DNA from: Ascochyta rabiei
Taxonomy: Eukaryota > Ascomycota > Dothideomycetes > Pleosporales > Didymellaceae
DNA length: 64,000 nucleotides
NCBI RefSeq assembly: GCF_004011695.2
Contig: NC_082423.1
Span: 372,001 to 436,000 of the forward strand
Direction: 5' to 3'
The notes under the pieces were generated by a model. That model saw only the letters and a list, made by a program, of their open reading frames with translations. It was not told the origin of the DNA and did no database searches. Below are positions 10,165 through 23,000 of this stretch, piece after piece. The stretch's first letter is position 1. Every line of letters starts with the position of its first letter. The position numbers and the translations under genes are program-made.

Positions 10165-13100
10165 ATTACAGTTTATAACAAACTTATAGTAAGCCTTAAC
10201 TACTGCTAATAAGTATATAGTATTGCTTAAATGTAATAACTCTAATATACACGCGTTTATAGAGTTTCTAGTATAAACAGCTAATGCCTATACTAAACCC
10301 GCGTCTACAGTCCTATTATCCTTCTTAGAAGAAACGCTGTACCTATTAACGTCTACTCTAGCCTCTAACCTACCTTATAAAGCGCTATTTTTAGCGTATG
10401 CTCTAGGTCTATATGCCCCTTTGTAGACGTCTACAGCCTATAGGAAACCTCTTCCTATAGGTAAGGCCTTTACTAGGGACAAGTCCTTATTTTAAGTGTA
10501 GTAGGTTATAATAGAATATAAGCTATAGGTAGACACGTTCTTTATTAGTAGGCTATAGGACATATTTACCTTTATATAGTCCTAGCTTAGTACGTTTTAT
10601 AATAAGATGTAGCTCTGTTCTATAAGATTAGGGGTACCTAAGGTGTGTAGAGCCTAGAGGACGTCCTAGTATACCTAGAATTCTGCTACAGTAACAACTA
10701 CAGCTAGGAACAGGCCTAGGCAAAACTAGAAAGCGTCTGTTAGGGCCCTAACAAGTTGTTCTTAGATTTTTTTATCTGGTTTAAGGAGCTACTAGTGCAA
10801 AGTGGCAGCCTCTACTAGGACAGCAAACAGCGCCTATTAAAGCTCTACTAGGCCCTAAACACAAATATCTATAATATAGTAATAAACTAAGGAGTAACTT
10901 ATATAGATTATAATGTAGCTGTTATAGAGTATAAGTCTATAACTATAGACGTTAAGACTATAGCTATAGAAAACTAGCTGCGCTACAGCCTAGCCTAGGC
11001 GCTGCCTAAGCGTAATAGGGACAGTAATGGTAAGATAACAGTTATGTCTGTAGTGCGCACTAGTAGCAGTGCTAAGCGTAGGAGTTAGAAGTAGTCTGCT
11101 CCTAACTAGGCTACGTAGGTTCCTAATAAGGTATTTTAGTAACACTAGGAGGCTAACCTGTATACCTGTTATAGTAAAGAGGGACATTTTTACTAGGATT
11201 ACGCTTATATAGTAGTAACTACAGTATAGGCAGTAATAATCTTAGGTAAGAAAGACGCTAGTTTGTATAGGGGAAACTAGCTGCTTCTAATATAAGTCTA
11301 AGTTAGAAGTGCTGTAGAAGTATATTAGTAGGGGAGACTACTAGTATAGGGGCATTACAGGCTACTAGAGAAGCTATTACAGACTCTATAGACAAGCCCC
11401 TATTCTATATTCTATTATTAACTAATAGAGCAATTTAGGCTAATGTGCTGGTAGACTTAGGGTGTAAATACTTTAGCGTAGTAAGCAATAACGTTGCTGT
11501 GCGCTTAGGAGGAGACTTTATTAAGGTGCTGCTACAACGCTTAGCATAAGTAGTAGGCACTAGTAGAAAGTCTGTAATCTCCTGTTTAGTCCTATTAAGG
11601 TATAACTTAGACAGGTAGCGCTTATAGGCTGTAGCCTATATAGTACTAGGTCTAAGCTAGAATATAATTTTATAGAAGCTCTAGCTTTAATAAGAGGGCG
11701 TAGTATTAGACGTAGAAAAGGGCACACTAAGGATACAACAGGTAGGGAACCTTATAGTCTATAAGTCCTTATAGTATACATTAAATATTTATATTACTCT
11801 TCTATTAGTAACTAAGTTTAATAAGACCCTAGCTAATAGGCTCTAGAAGCACCTGCCTAGGGACTAGTTTGTCTCTATAAGCCTCTACAACATTACTAAA
11901 ATCCTCTTAGTTTAATCCTTAGGAGCGTAAGGGACGGCAGAGGAGGTAGACCCTCTCCCCCCTAAGATAGTCTAGTTTTAGAACCTATTTAATAAGAGTA
12001 AGGCCTCTAGCCTCCCCCTATATAGGGGCTAGATAGACTACCATATACAGTTATAACGTAACTAGTCTAGAAAGAAGAAGCCTCTACCCTAGGGCCCTCT
12101 GTACAACATGCTAAGGGACTAGCTCCTTAAGCTATAGAAGCAGGTGTTAGCACTAATAGACAAGGGGTAGATCTACGCCTCCTCTTCCCTAGTAGGGGCT
12201 CTAGTCCTGCTAGTTAAAAAGTCCTCTAGCAGGTGGCGTATGTGCGTAGACTATTACGCACTTAATAGTATTATAATTACTAACTAGTACCTACTTCCTC
12301 TTATTAAGAAGACGTTGCGTACACTAGGAGGTGCCTACTAGTTCTCTAAGGTTAATGTCTATACAGTATTTTACTAGATTTATGTTACAGAAGGAGATAA
12401 GCACCTTACTACATTCTGCACTTATTTTAGGCTCTTTAAGTAGCTAGTCTGCCTGTTTAGCCTGGCTAGAGCACTAGCGTTATTCTAGCGTTACATTAAC
12501 AGCGCACTTTAGGAGATATTAGGCAGTTATGCTACTGCATACCTAGATAATGTCCTTATTTACAGTAGTAGGTCTAGAATAGACTACTTAGGGAAGGTTA
12601 GTAGAGTCCTTACGCTTCTACGCGACGTAGAGCTGTATTTAGATCCTAAGAAGTGTATATTTACAACAAAGGAGGTATACTACCTAGGATATATTATAGA
12701 AGCTAGAAAGGATATTTATCCTAATCCTAAGAAGGTTAAGGCTATCTATAATTAGAAAGCCCTACAGTCTTTATGCGGGGTCTGCAGTTTCCTAGGGTTT
12801 ACTAACTTCTACTAGGACTTTATCCCAGCCTTCTCTAATATTACTGATCTACTTAACGAACTTATAGGGAAGGATATCCTGTTCTAGTAGAGGTAGGAGG
12901 AGGATGCAGTGTTCTACTAGCTAAAGAACGCATTTATAATAGAACTAGTCCTAGCCTAGTAGGACCCTAAGCGAGAAATACTACTAAAGGTAGACTGCTC
13001 TAGTAAGGCTTTAGGTAGCTACCTTTCTTAATAGTATAGGAAGGTGCTTTGCCCTATAGTGTACTACTCTACTACTCTTATAATAGAATAATAGAACTAC

Positions 13101-14990
13101 ACTATCTATAATAAGGAGTTAACTGCTGTTATAAAGTGCCTAGGGGTCTAGGCAGTAGAATTAAGGTCTGTTACTAGGCTATTTACTATCCTAACTAACT
13201 ATAAGAATCTCTAGTACTTTACTACAGCGCGCAGGCTAAGTAAGAGGCAGCACTAATAGGTAGAGGAGCTGTTAAAGTTCTGTTTCTACCTTTGCTTCTG
13301 CCTAGGGCGCCTTGCAGCCTAACTAGGTATGCTAAGCTACTAGGAACAGGACTATAATAGGAGGTTATAGGGGGTCTATAGGAAAATAACTCTAGTTTTA
13401 GTATTAGTAGTTAGTACACTAGGCCCTAGTATACTCCTACTTTTTATTAACACGCATATGTAATTACTATAGGATAAAGGCGTTTATAAGAACGTAGGGC
13501 ATATAGTGCGCCTGTCTACTGTCTGTAATAGGGCCTGCTAGTTCCCTTCTAAGGCTAAGACTACTTAGTAAATTATTAATTGCACGCTTAGTGCTTATAG
13601 CACACTACTGTAGCGTAGGGTTATATAGGTTCTGTGTTAGAAGCTACTTATAACTATAATAATCTAAAGCGCATATAAATCTAACCTAACAGGCTATCTA
13701 GGTGCTAACGCTATATTCTACATTATTAGACGTAACTTCTACTAGAAGGTAATGTTATAGGACGTTTAGCATTATATCTATAACTACTACTGTTTTAGCA
13801 GGTATATATTACAGCGCTGCTAGTAGGGCTTACTCTAGCTATTACCTATTACTAACTGTTTTTAGTTCTAGAATTTAATAGACTTTATAGTTAACCTCTC
13901 TTAGGCTAATAAGGACGCACTGTACTATCTCTTAGCTATTACAGATTATCTCTCTAAGTATGTATAGCTTAAGGTAATAACTTCTATAAATACAGAATAT
14001 TATACTAAGGTCTTCTACAATATATAGTAGTAGTTCTAAGGCTTTCCTAGCGCTATAATCTTAGACTGCAGCTTAGACTAGCTAGGACATTTTTAGACAA
14101 CGCTGTGTAGCCTTATAGGGGTAGACTAGCTACTCTCTACAGCCTATTACCCCTAGACAGATAGAGGGACAGAGCGTGCTAACTAAGAGGTGTAGGTAGT
14201 CCTATAGGTTATAGTTAACTTTAAACAGAATAACTAGCCTAACTACCTTCTAGCCTGCTAACTAGCTCTTAATAATCGCAATTCTTTAGTTACTAGGGTT
14301 AGTCCTAACTTACTCCTCTATAGCTATAATGTGGACCTCCTATAGAAAATAGTACTACTAACTATTAGCTAGAACACGCTATAGGGACAAGCAGTCTATT
14401 TTCTAGACTACCTCTAGTAAGGTATAAAACTTACCTAGGTAGCTATAGTATAGGTATAATAACGTACCTAGAACGTAATAGACTGTAGCTGTAGGCCTGC
14501 AGAGTAGTACTATATAGAAGATAGGGTGTAGTTTTCCCTCTGCAATATAAAAACTAATAGGCTAAGCTAGAAACTTAACTAGTTACAAGCCTAGTACATA
14601 GTAGTTACAGTCCCTACCCCTTTAACAGTTACCCTAGATCTACTAGGTAACCTTTATAAGATAGTGTATATAAACCTACTAGAACGTATAGTATCTAACC
14701 TACTACCTACACAGCGCCTATAGGAAAGCAGACTAGGCCTACTAGTTATTCTAAAGGAGGACAATCTAACCCTAGCTAAATAGGAGGTAGAGGAAATTCT
14801 AAAAGAGAAGAGGGTTTATAGGTAGAATAAGTCTTAGGTTCTAGTTAAATAGAAGGGGTATATAAAGCTAATGTAGAAACTGCTAGAGGTATTATAGAAT
14901 ATAATAGTATAGAAGGTCTTTACAGTAATATATACAGCACGTTAAGAGTATATATAGGAAAGAAGAAACTTTTATTATTTATAATAACCC
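10165..14990 (+). pseudogene. Gag-Pol polyprotein of A2, RIP-inactivated
   Basis: Domains are in Ty3/Gypsy order on the + strand. Gag has a damaged zinc knuckle at about 11159-11200 (CYSKEGHF followed by a stop). Protease has VDLGCKYF (about 11450). Reverse transcriptase has VCVDYYALN (about 12242-12268) and AYLDNVLIYS (about 12537-12566). RNase H lies around 12960-13180. Integrase is at about 13560-14300, with a DFIVN first-Asp segment near 13880. A chromodomain-like block LVKQKGY sits around 14790-14900. Dozens of TAG/TAA codons replace Gln/Trp codons. The second catalytic Asp of the RT box is Asn. Confidence 0.82.
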
Positions 14991-14999
14991 TTATAGGGT

Positions 15000-16961
15000 T
15001 CTATTAGGAGATACTACGTAGGGCACACAGCCTAGCGCAGAAGAGCTTAGGGACCTTACAGCATTAGTACAACGCTACCTTAGGCTCTATACTACTAGAC
15101 AAACAGTAGTAAGCCTTAATACTTAAAAAAGATAGAGTTGTTAACAGATAGGGAGCGACAGGCAGCAGTAGCTACGTCCTAGGCCTAGTTCCGCGCAATG
15201 CAGTAGCAGCAGTTAACCTTATAGTTATTGTTATTATCTATCTTATCTGCCTTAAGAGTGCTGCTACGCGTTAGCTATAATATCTTCTTAAAGTTGTAGC
15301 AGGGCGTGTGCAGCTTTAGAATAGATAGTAAGTAGTAATAGTAGGTAAACGTGCGCAGCTCTATAGGGGAGAGGGAATAGTAATAGTATAGGGGCATAGG
15401 TAACTCTATAAGGAAGAAAGCGTAGTAACAGCGCAGAGGTGTAGGTAACTTAACAGAGAAGGGAGAGCAGTAATAGTAGGGAGGCAAGTAGAGCTAATAG
15501 ATAGACAAGTAGTACTTATTAGGGGAGTTAGAGCAGCAGCAGTAGGATAAGCAGGATAGTAGAGCGTACTCTAGGCAGTAGCAGAGCATAGTAAGTAAGT
15601 GCTTAACTTAGTTAATAGTATCCTTTAGATTAAGTTAGCTACACACCTAATATAGGTAGAAAAACTTATAGTAGTGTAGGCCTAGACTACCTCTATCTAG
15701 TTTATGCGCTTAGTTTAGGACTAGAAGGCTAATCCTATAGCAGCTACAAACTAATAGAGGTAGGTATTAAGCTAGTTACTACTATAACGCCTAGACAACA
15801 GCGTAGCAGGTAGAGTAACCTAGGTACTAGGCTTAGCGGGGGCATAGGCAGCGTAAGAGGTAGTTAGCTAATTTGCTAGCGTAGGGTTAGCTAGGGCTAA
15901 GTTAAGGGTAGCCTTATATACCTGCTAATACTTATAGTAGGCGGCTAATAAGACTGTTATATTAGAAAGGAAGACCTATAGGGGCGCTAAGAGGGTAACT
16001 TACAGTAGAAGACAGGCTAACGCCCTTAGTTAGCCTTGTTACTGCCTATACTCTAGGTGCTAGGTGTCTTAACATAGGCGTTACTAGCGCGCACTAACGT
16101 CTTAGCTACTGTTAGTTAGGAATATAGGACTAGGACAGAGACATATACTTAGATATACTGCTTAGAATTACACTAGGTATAGTAGAGCTTAGTGTTTATA
16201 GTAAAGAGGTTGTTATTATATACATAAGTGCACTTACGCTTAGCACAGGTACAGTACGTCTTACTAGCGCTAGGAATATAGTTAGCTGTAGAAGGTTAGT
16301 AGGTAAGTAGGCCTATAATAGAAGTAGAACATGTATAAGGCTAACTAGTAAGGATAGTAAGAAGGCAGTATAGGCAGTATAGGACGGCGCTAGCAGAGAT
16401 AGAGACTAGGTCCTTATTATCTAAATTACTCTTAACCTTATAGTTACCTATACAACAGTAGTAAGCTTTCTATATACACTATTAGGCCCTATACCTAAAC
16501 TAGAAACTATAGAAAAAATAAAATACTAGGGGAACGTTATAGGCGGAGGGGAGGGACTGTAGCAGACTATAACCGCCCCCTCTAAGAGGACTACTAGTTC
16601 CTTAGCTAGTAGTCTAGTAGCTATAACTAGAAGTAATAATAGATATAGTAGGTTAAGTATAGGTATAATATAAAAAAATAGGATAGGTATAAGATAGGTT
16701 GGTTAGGTAGAAGCGTAGAGTAGTATAGTGGCTGACTTAGGCAGGTATACTAGACAAAACAAAAATAACCTAGGTGCGCGTAGGGACTACCCTAGGTAAA
16801 CTACAGACTAGACTAGCAGCTAACCTACTAAGAGGCGGGCCCTTACGCAACTACAACTAGCTCTAGAGTTTACCTACTACTAGCGTCCCTCTAATCCACG
16901 CAAAACGCAGAAAGGACCCTGCAAAATAAATTTAGCTAGGGAGAGATAGGGAAAGGAGGTA
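15000..16961 (+). other. 3' tail of A2 (about 2 kb) beyond the chromodomain
   Basis: A long region between pol and the 3' LTR. It holds the four-unit 45-bp array and about 0.65 kb (16230-16870) that A1 has lost. On the minus strand a Leu/Val-rich frame (about 16060-15600) can be aligned with the matching frame of A3, including the shared stretch VVTSL-x-PT. A Gln/Arg-rich frame also runs on the + strand. Which of the two was coding cannot be decided by eye. No known domain was recognised. Confidence 0.5.
15306..15485 (+). repeat. 45-bp minisatellite, four units (A2)
   Basis: Four exact-length 45-bp units start at 15306, 15351, 15396 and 15441. They contain cores such as gcagctctataggggagag. 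In the minus-strand frame they give Tyr/Leu-rich units (YYY, then xLPTPL-like). Confidence 0.78.
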
Positions 16962-17116
16962 TGTTATAGGCTTAGACCTTATCTAAGCCTTAAGTAAGAC
17001 AGGGCGGTTACGTGCCCTACAGACATATTAGAAGGACACACAACGTGTTACCTCCTTAAGAGATACAATACCATATTAACCCTTATTACATCCTACTCTA
17101 AGGCTAGTCTATAACA
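16962..17116 (+). repeat. 3' LTR of element A2 (155 bp)
   Basis: TGTTATAGGC...TATAACA, followed by the TSD tctag. Differs from the 5' LTR mainly by C/T and G/A changes. Confidence 0.92.
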
Positions 17117-17121
17117 TCTAG

Positions 17122-17740
17122 GTCTATAGGGTGCTATGTTTGTTAAAGCAGCTTACTTATAGATAAGGGCTAACTATAGTATTTAAGTGTTTTATTAGCA
17201 CAGCTATATATTTCTATTTATCTTAGTAGTTTTACTTACGTATTTTATAAAATTTAAAATTATTTTAAATTCTTACGCGTTACTGTTGTATGCTTCCTTT
17301 CCTTCTGCTAAGAGTTCTAAGTATTATATTAGATTATTAGTTATTGCTATAAAGGTAATAACAGGGTTATTTAATTCTTATATAGTTGTGTGCGTATTAC
17401 CTCTTATAGTTTATATTAAGAAGGATACCTAAGTGCTCCTTAAAGCAGAGGCTAGTTTGTATTCTAAGACAAGTAGAGGTTGTAGTTTAATAGGCTTTAA
17501 GCGCAGTTAGGTGTTACCTTCTAGGTCTATTATATTCTAGATTTCTAGAGCTTTATATTACATCTTAAGTTAGTAATACTAGGGAATCTATTTACTTAAG
17601 TTAGTAAGAATAACTGTTGCGTCCCTCTAGCTTTAGCAAGTTGCTATTTTACTTATTATTAGCGCTTATTGTAGCAGTAGTAAGACTCTTAATTATTAGA
17701 TTAGATAGTAATAGTAATAAGTTAATAATAATGTATTAAT
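17122..17740 (-). mobile_element. Copia retrotransposon, N-terminal gag portion
   Basis: This continues the Copia element after the A2 insertion. The least interrupted minus-strand frame runs from about 17690 downward and gives segments such as ATVILTNLSK, IPQYYQLK, LEIQNIIDLEG and NNPVITFIAITNNLI. This fits the start of a Copia Gag (a W..W and IDP-like region with Trp codons turned to stops). No LTR is seen between this start and the LINE coding sequence at about 17780, so the element's 5' end is truncated at this junction. The right boundary is approximate. Confidence 0.6.
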
Positions 17741-17759
17741 GTTGTGTTTTTGTTCTATG

Positions 17760-19225
17760 TAAGGGTGATTTTTGTCTTATCTATGTTCTAGTAGGGGCCC
17801 CTACACGGTTTCTTAGCAGTTAAATCACCTAACCTATTTCTCTAATACCTTTTATTTAACAACTTTCTTATAGAAGTGTTTAGCCTTATAGTAGGAGGGG
17901 CTAGTGCTGCCTCTACCTCTTAGGGTATTATTAGTAAGGTTTAGAAGGTGTCTGAGATTTTCCTAAGTGCTACGTTCTGTAGTCCTTGCAGTTGTTTTGC
18001 TATTTTACTTGTTGCTTTTAGAAGACCTAGCAGCTATAGTCTGCTATGCTAGTAACGCAGGCTAGGTATAGTTATCGAAGGGCAGTAGGTATAAGGCATT
18101 TGCTGCTGTTTACTAGTCTACATATTCTATAGAATAGGTTTCTTACCTAGTTAATTTATATAGCCGCGTGCTCTTTAAACAAGAGTCTATTGTTTAAGTA
18201 GATTCCTAGCTATTTAACAGTCTTTTTTAGTGTTATTATAGACTTATATAGCAGAGTAAGAGTATAGGTTTCTGCTTTTTAGCTTGTAGTAATGTAGATA
18301 AGCTAAGTTTTTAATATATTAAACTAAATTGCATAGCTAGATCCTTTTGCAAATAGGGTAGCTATATCCCTTTCTAGTAGGTAGATGTTCTTCTTTACGC
18401 TCGTAGACAATACTGTAATAGCTAGGTTGTCTAGGTAGGATAGCGAGTAGTTTATAATAAACTAGAATAGGGGTCTAATATATATTAGAAACAGAATAGG
18501 TAAGATAGGGCTTTCTTATAGGATTCTAGCGTTTATATTACTAAATTCTTCTGTTTTTCTATTAAAGGACAGTTGTAGTTAGCGTCTAGATAGGAATACG
18601 TAGATCTAGCCTATTAGGTTGTAAGGTAGCTGTAGTTATTACAGAATAGTAAGTAGTTAGCCTAGTAAGACATAGTTAAAGGATCCTTTAATGTCTCGGA
18701 ACACTATAGTTATTATGCGCTTTAGTTTTCTCTATTCTTATACTTAGTTTATTAGCAATATAGAAGCGTCTATAGCTAACTTTTATACTCTTCTACCTAG
18801 TTATAAAGGGTAAACTAGAGTAGTTGTTTCTACTAGTATGCCTAGCTATTTAGCTACTAGTCTTTCCGTTACCTTGCCTAGGTAGCTAAGTAGGGCAATT
18901 ACCCTGTAGGCTTTAGGGGCAGAGTAGTCTAGGTTATTTAGCTATTTTAGGATAATTCCTATTACTCTTTTCTAGTGTTAAGGATAGTACCTATAGTTAA
19001 ATAGGGTAGAAAACATATAGAAGAGTATGTCTGTTTCTGCTTTATATACTGTAGTAATAATCTCCTAGTTTATAGTATCTATTCCTAGGGAGATACTTTA
19101 GATTTGTGAGGAACAGGCGTGTTCCAGCTCTTCTTTACTAAGAGGTGGCTATTTCTAGCTACCTTCCTAGTAGGTGCTCCACTCTATAGGTTAAGAGGTA
19201 GGTAGGCTAGAGAAGAGAGTATCTC
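17760..19225 (-). mobile_element. LINE (Tad1-like non-LTR element), RT C-terminal half
   Basis: Minus-strand non-LTR reverse transcriptase, continued from 41273 across the insertion of element C. Visible motifs are DIKGSFNYV (about 18670-18700), an ESPILPILFLIY block matching QGSPxSPxLFxIY (about 18470-18525), and YLDNLAI (about 18420-18440). About 150 codons further on is the thumb-like region ending in SIRKLLNKRYQRNRLGDL (about 17850-17800). The RNase H that often follows in Tad1 elements is not found, and Copia gag begins instead. Stops sit at former Gln/Trp codons. Confidence 0.75.
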
Positions 19226-19480
19226 TGTTAGGACTTCTACTAAGGTAAGATAGTAACCTACTAGTATATGTCACAACCTACTAGCAGATTCCATTAAACC
19301 TAGTAGAACCTTCCTTTACTTACCTTTACTTTTACTTGTAGAGAGTATAGGCCTTACTACTATAAGTAGGTCTCTCTCTCTACCCTCTTATAGCTTACTA
19401 TCTGCTATTTTGTTTACTCCTCTTTTATATCTATTAGTTTACTAGATTACTACTTTTATACTTATAAGGTCTACGTTATA
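19226..19480 (+). repeat. 5' LTR of element C (255 bp)
   Basis: Starts TGTTAGGACTTCTAC and ends GTTATA (RIP form of GTTACA). Preceded by atctc. Matches 41013-41267 and, reversed, 50683-50935. Confidence 0.9.
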
Positions 19481-20050
19481 TAATAGTAGACCTAACAGCT
19501 AAAAAATTTAGCTTTCTCTTAGGCTTCTGCCTTTGTTAAGCTAGTAGTTAGCTACTACTACTTAAGGTTGTATAAAGGTTTTAGTCTAGTATACTATCTC
19601 TTTACTAAGTATTAGCCCTATTTAGAGTTCTTTTCTTAGTCTCTACCCCTAACCAGTGCAGGTAGTAAGTTCCTGTTTTTAAGTATAAATTAGCCTCCTC
19701 TGCATGTCTTCTAAGTACAGATTACCTATCTTTAACATTTATTAGGCTAAATTGTTACTTTTTTAGGCTCTAGAGTACTAGCCTTTTGTTTTACCTCCTA
19801 ACTAACTAGCGCCTTTTAAGTAGTCTAGCGCCTCCCTTTAGCACCTTTTAAGCGGTCTAGTGCCTATTTTTTTAATCTACTACCGCCTTCTAAGAGGTTC
19901 AGCGCCCCTAAGTATCCCCTACCCCTTTATTTTAAGAAATGCTTACTCCTTTGTCTTTTACTAACACACAGCACTTTTACTAAAATTTGTCTTTTACTTA
20001 TATATAGTACTTTTACTACTAAACATCTAGGCCCTAATACTACTTAAAGG
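19481..20050 (+). other. Leader of element C with a 25-bp triplicate
   Basis: A non-coding leader between the 5' LTR and the Gag-like frame. Three related 25-bp units (19808-19832, 19840-19864, 19882-19906) share a gccttttaag core bracketed by gcgcc/gcacc boxes. No primer-binding site could be recognised after RIP. Confidence 0.45.
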
Positions 20051-23000
20051 CACTAGGTGCTCTGCTTCTCCTCTAACTACCTACTACTACTACACTTACC
20101 TTTACAGACATAACCCTTTAACTTCTACTAACATCTTTACATAATATAGCTATATTACTAACTAATAAGTATAATATTAAGCCTAACTCTATACTACTCT
20201 TCTAGCCTTCTTCTACTTCTGTAAAGAAGACTTCTTATAATAAGTCTTCCCTATACTACCTAGAAACCCCTATAGATTCTAAGTCCTTTAATTATTAGGG
20301 TTATAGTGCTATTTCTAATTGTGTATAGGACTTTAGCTATAAGACACGTAAGAAAGCTGCTGCCCTAGGAACCTTTATTACACGCAGCAGCCTATCTACT
20401 TTATCTACTAATTAACTAAAGTCTTAGGCATAAAAAGATAAGTAAGCTACTGTTAAAACAGAGGATACTATTACAGAAATCTACTAGCCTACTCTCTACT
20501 CCCCCTAGGGACAGGCTTCCCTGTAGAAACTTACTAGCGCTACTCTAGGGCTATAGGAAGAATCTACTTACTCTAGCTAGTAGGATACCTCTACTCTAGC
20601 TCTACAGTTTTGCTATAAGGACTCTTTGCAAGCTATGTCCTCCTAGGTCCCTTTAAACAACAGTCTCTCCTAACAGTTTTAGCACCTTCCTACTACTATA
20701 GTTAAACATTTCCTAGTTAAATACTTTAGCGTAGGTAACTAACCTTTAGAATTGCTTATTACACTACTTACTGATTTTAACTTCTAGTCCCTTAATCCTC
20801 TTGTTTAGAATCTAGGCCTGCCTCTACTGTCTAATAACTATCTAGATAGGTATTTTATACACCTTACCTATAAACAATGCTCTATACTCTCTACCTTCCT
20901 CCTAGAACATCTTAGTAAGGTAATTAGCAGTCTACATGCCCTATCCTAGCAACTAAATAATAAGTAACCTAAGATAGATTAGGCTAAGCACTTTTACTCC
21001 TAAATAATTAACTGCAATACTTAGACAGCCTCTTAACTAAATAACTTATAAGCTAAGTGTACTTAGTATTAGAAGCAATCTACTTAACTTGCTTAGTATT
21101 ACTAAGAGCTTAAGCTAAAAGCTAATTAAGGCTTAGCACAGGAATATCTAGGAGGCTAGGCTAATAACGCTACTGATTAACCCCCCTCCTACTTTAGACA
21201 CCTCCTTTGCTTAGCTTAGCAGTCCGCTAATACCCCTAAGCCTAAAACACTAGGCTTAGTAGGCACCTACACTAGTATAATATTACAGTTATAGCTTTAT
21301 AATAACGTACCTGCTATAATAGACTAATTCTATACCCTCTTAATATAGGTTAAGGTGCCTTCTATATACATGCTACTAGAGAGCACTATAATAGTTGCCC
21401 TAACTTCTACTCCAGCTAGCGCTTATTAATTCCTTTAGTCCTTATACTAGTATAATAACTAACTAGACAAGGCTATAAAGAAACTGTTCTATTATGTAAG
21501 CCCTAAAGATAACTTTAATAATTAGTTGTTTAACTGCTTAAACTTTATACGCGTAAATTTAGAACTATTAATATCCTATAGACTAGGCTAATTTCTTCTT
21601 AATTTACACTAAAGAACCTGCCTGCGCTCTTCTACAGAATCCCTCTAGTTTTACCTGCTGCTACTCTAACCCTATAGATTGCATCTATTATCTATAGGAA
21701 GTTTATAGAGATAAGGATATCTATAGTTTAGCTAAACGCGCCTTTAACCTGTTTACGTTCCTATAATACCCTAGCCTAGAAATTGCTAATGTTGCTATAG
21801 GGTTTTTAGTCTTCTACCCTAAGATAGAAGATTTTACTTAGAAGCTTAACTAGATACTAGAAACATATTACTATTAGCTACAGACTAAACTTCCTAATTT
21901 TACATAATAACAGATAGCTAACGTAGCCTGTAATAAATTACTGTCTAGGCTATATAACTACTATAACTAGCTTAACACCTTCTTCTGCAACTACGCTTAT
22001 ATCCTTTCTAAGGTTAACAATAAGGATATCTTAGGAGATAGGCAGAGTTGCTTTAGTCCTTATAACTGTTAGGCTACTTATAAAAACACTACTACTATCT
22101 CCCTAGGGTTGCCTGCTGTTCTGCAACCTGCACTAGGCTAAGAGAACAAGGATACCTGCTAGCGTTAACCTAAGGAGACTAGTTTTATAACTAATATATT
22201 TACGTATTTTAACTACAGAACTAAGGGTTATAAAGCAAATTAATACCCTACTCCTCTTAAGCCTAAGACCTATACTATACTAGCGGCTGCACCTAAGAAC
22301 TCTACTATAAACTAATATATCTCTATAGACTAATTCCTACTATTTAATAGTAAAGACAACAAATTTAACTCCTTAGACAAATATGCCTCTAATTTAGAAA
22401 ACTAGGTACCTTAGATAATAGTTACTACCTAAGGACTGTTTCCTAATAAGTGCGCTCTTCTAACCCTTTTACACCCTATTTAGACACTACTAAGGCTAGC
22501 TTAATTATTTGTTAGGTTAATACTAACTAGACGATGACTAAGAAACCTGTTTAGTTAGGCAGTTAATCAGCTTTCTAGGCTTCCTTAGGCTGTAACAAAA
22601 ACGCCCCTTACTTTGTCTGCACACTAGTAGATAATAGCGCTAACAACAGCTTTATCTCTAACACCTTCTTAAAGAAAACAGGCGCCCTTTAGCTTATTCC
22701 TCTAATAACACCTATTGTCTGTTAGGGATACACCCGTAAACCTAGAGAAACTATTACACATTAAGTAGAGTTTTACCTTAAAGTTAACTTACACCTTAAG
22801 CGTACTAGCGCCTATATTATAAACAATTATAGATCTTTTTACCTAATCCTTTAATTTAGGTAGAGGGCTATTTATAACTCTACTATTTCCTAGTAAAACT
22901 GTTCTATTACCTTTATAGACAAGTATTGTTTACAGCACTGCAACTTAACTACTTAAACCCCTGCTCTACTTTGCAAAGATTCCCTGCTAGATACTAAGCC

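Larger units (their letters stand above)
9895..17116 (+). mobile_element. Element A2: complete family A Gypsy chromovirus
   Basis: A 7222-bp element bounded by two 155-bp LTRs (9895-10049 and 16962-17116) and flanked by a 5-bp duplication, tctag at 9890-9894 and 17117-17121. It is inserted in the gag region of the minus-strand Copia element. A polypurine tract (gggaaaggaggta) directly precedes the 3' LTR. It is the longest + strand copy in the window and serves as the reference for A1, A3 and A4. Confidence 0.92.

Noticed and set aside
10990..11187. Stop-free minus-strand frame in A2, 65 codons
   Set aside because: It lies antisense to the Gag knuckle region and recurs in A3 (33408-33593) only because the sense sequence is conserved. 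No domain, and Gag explains the conservation.
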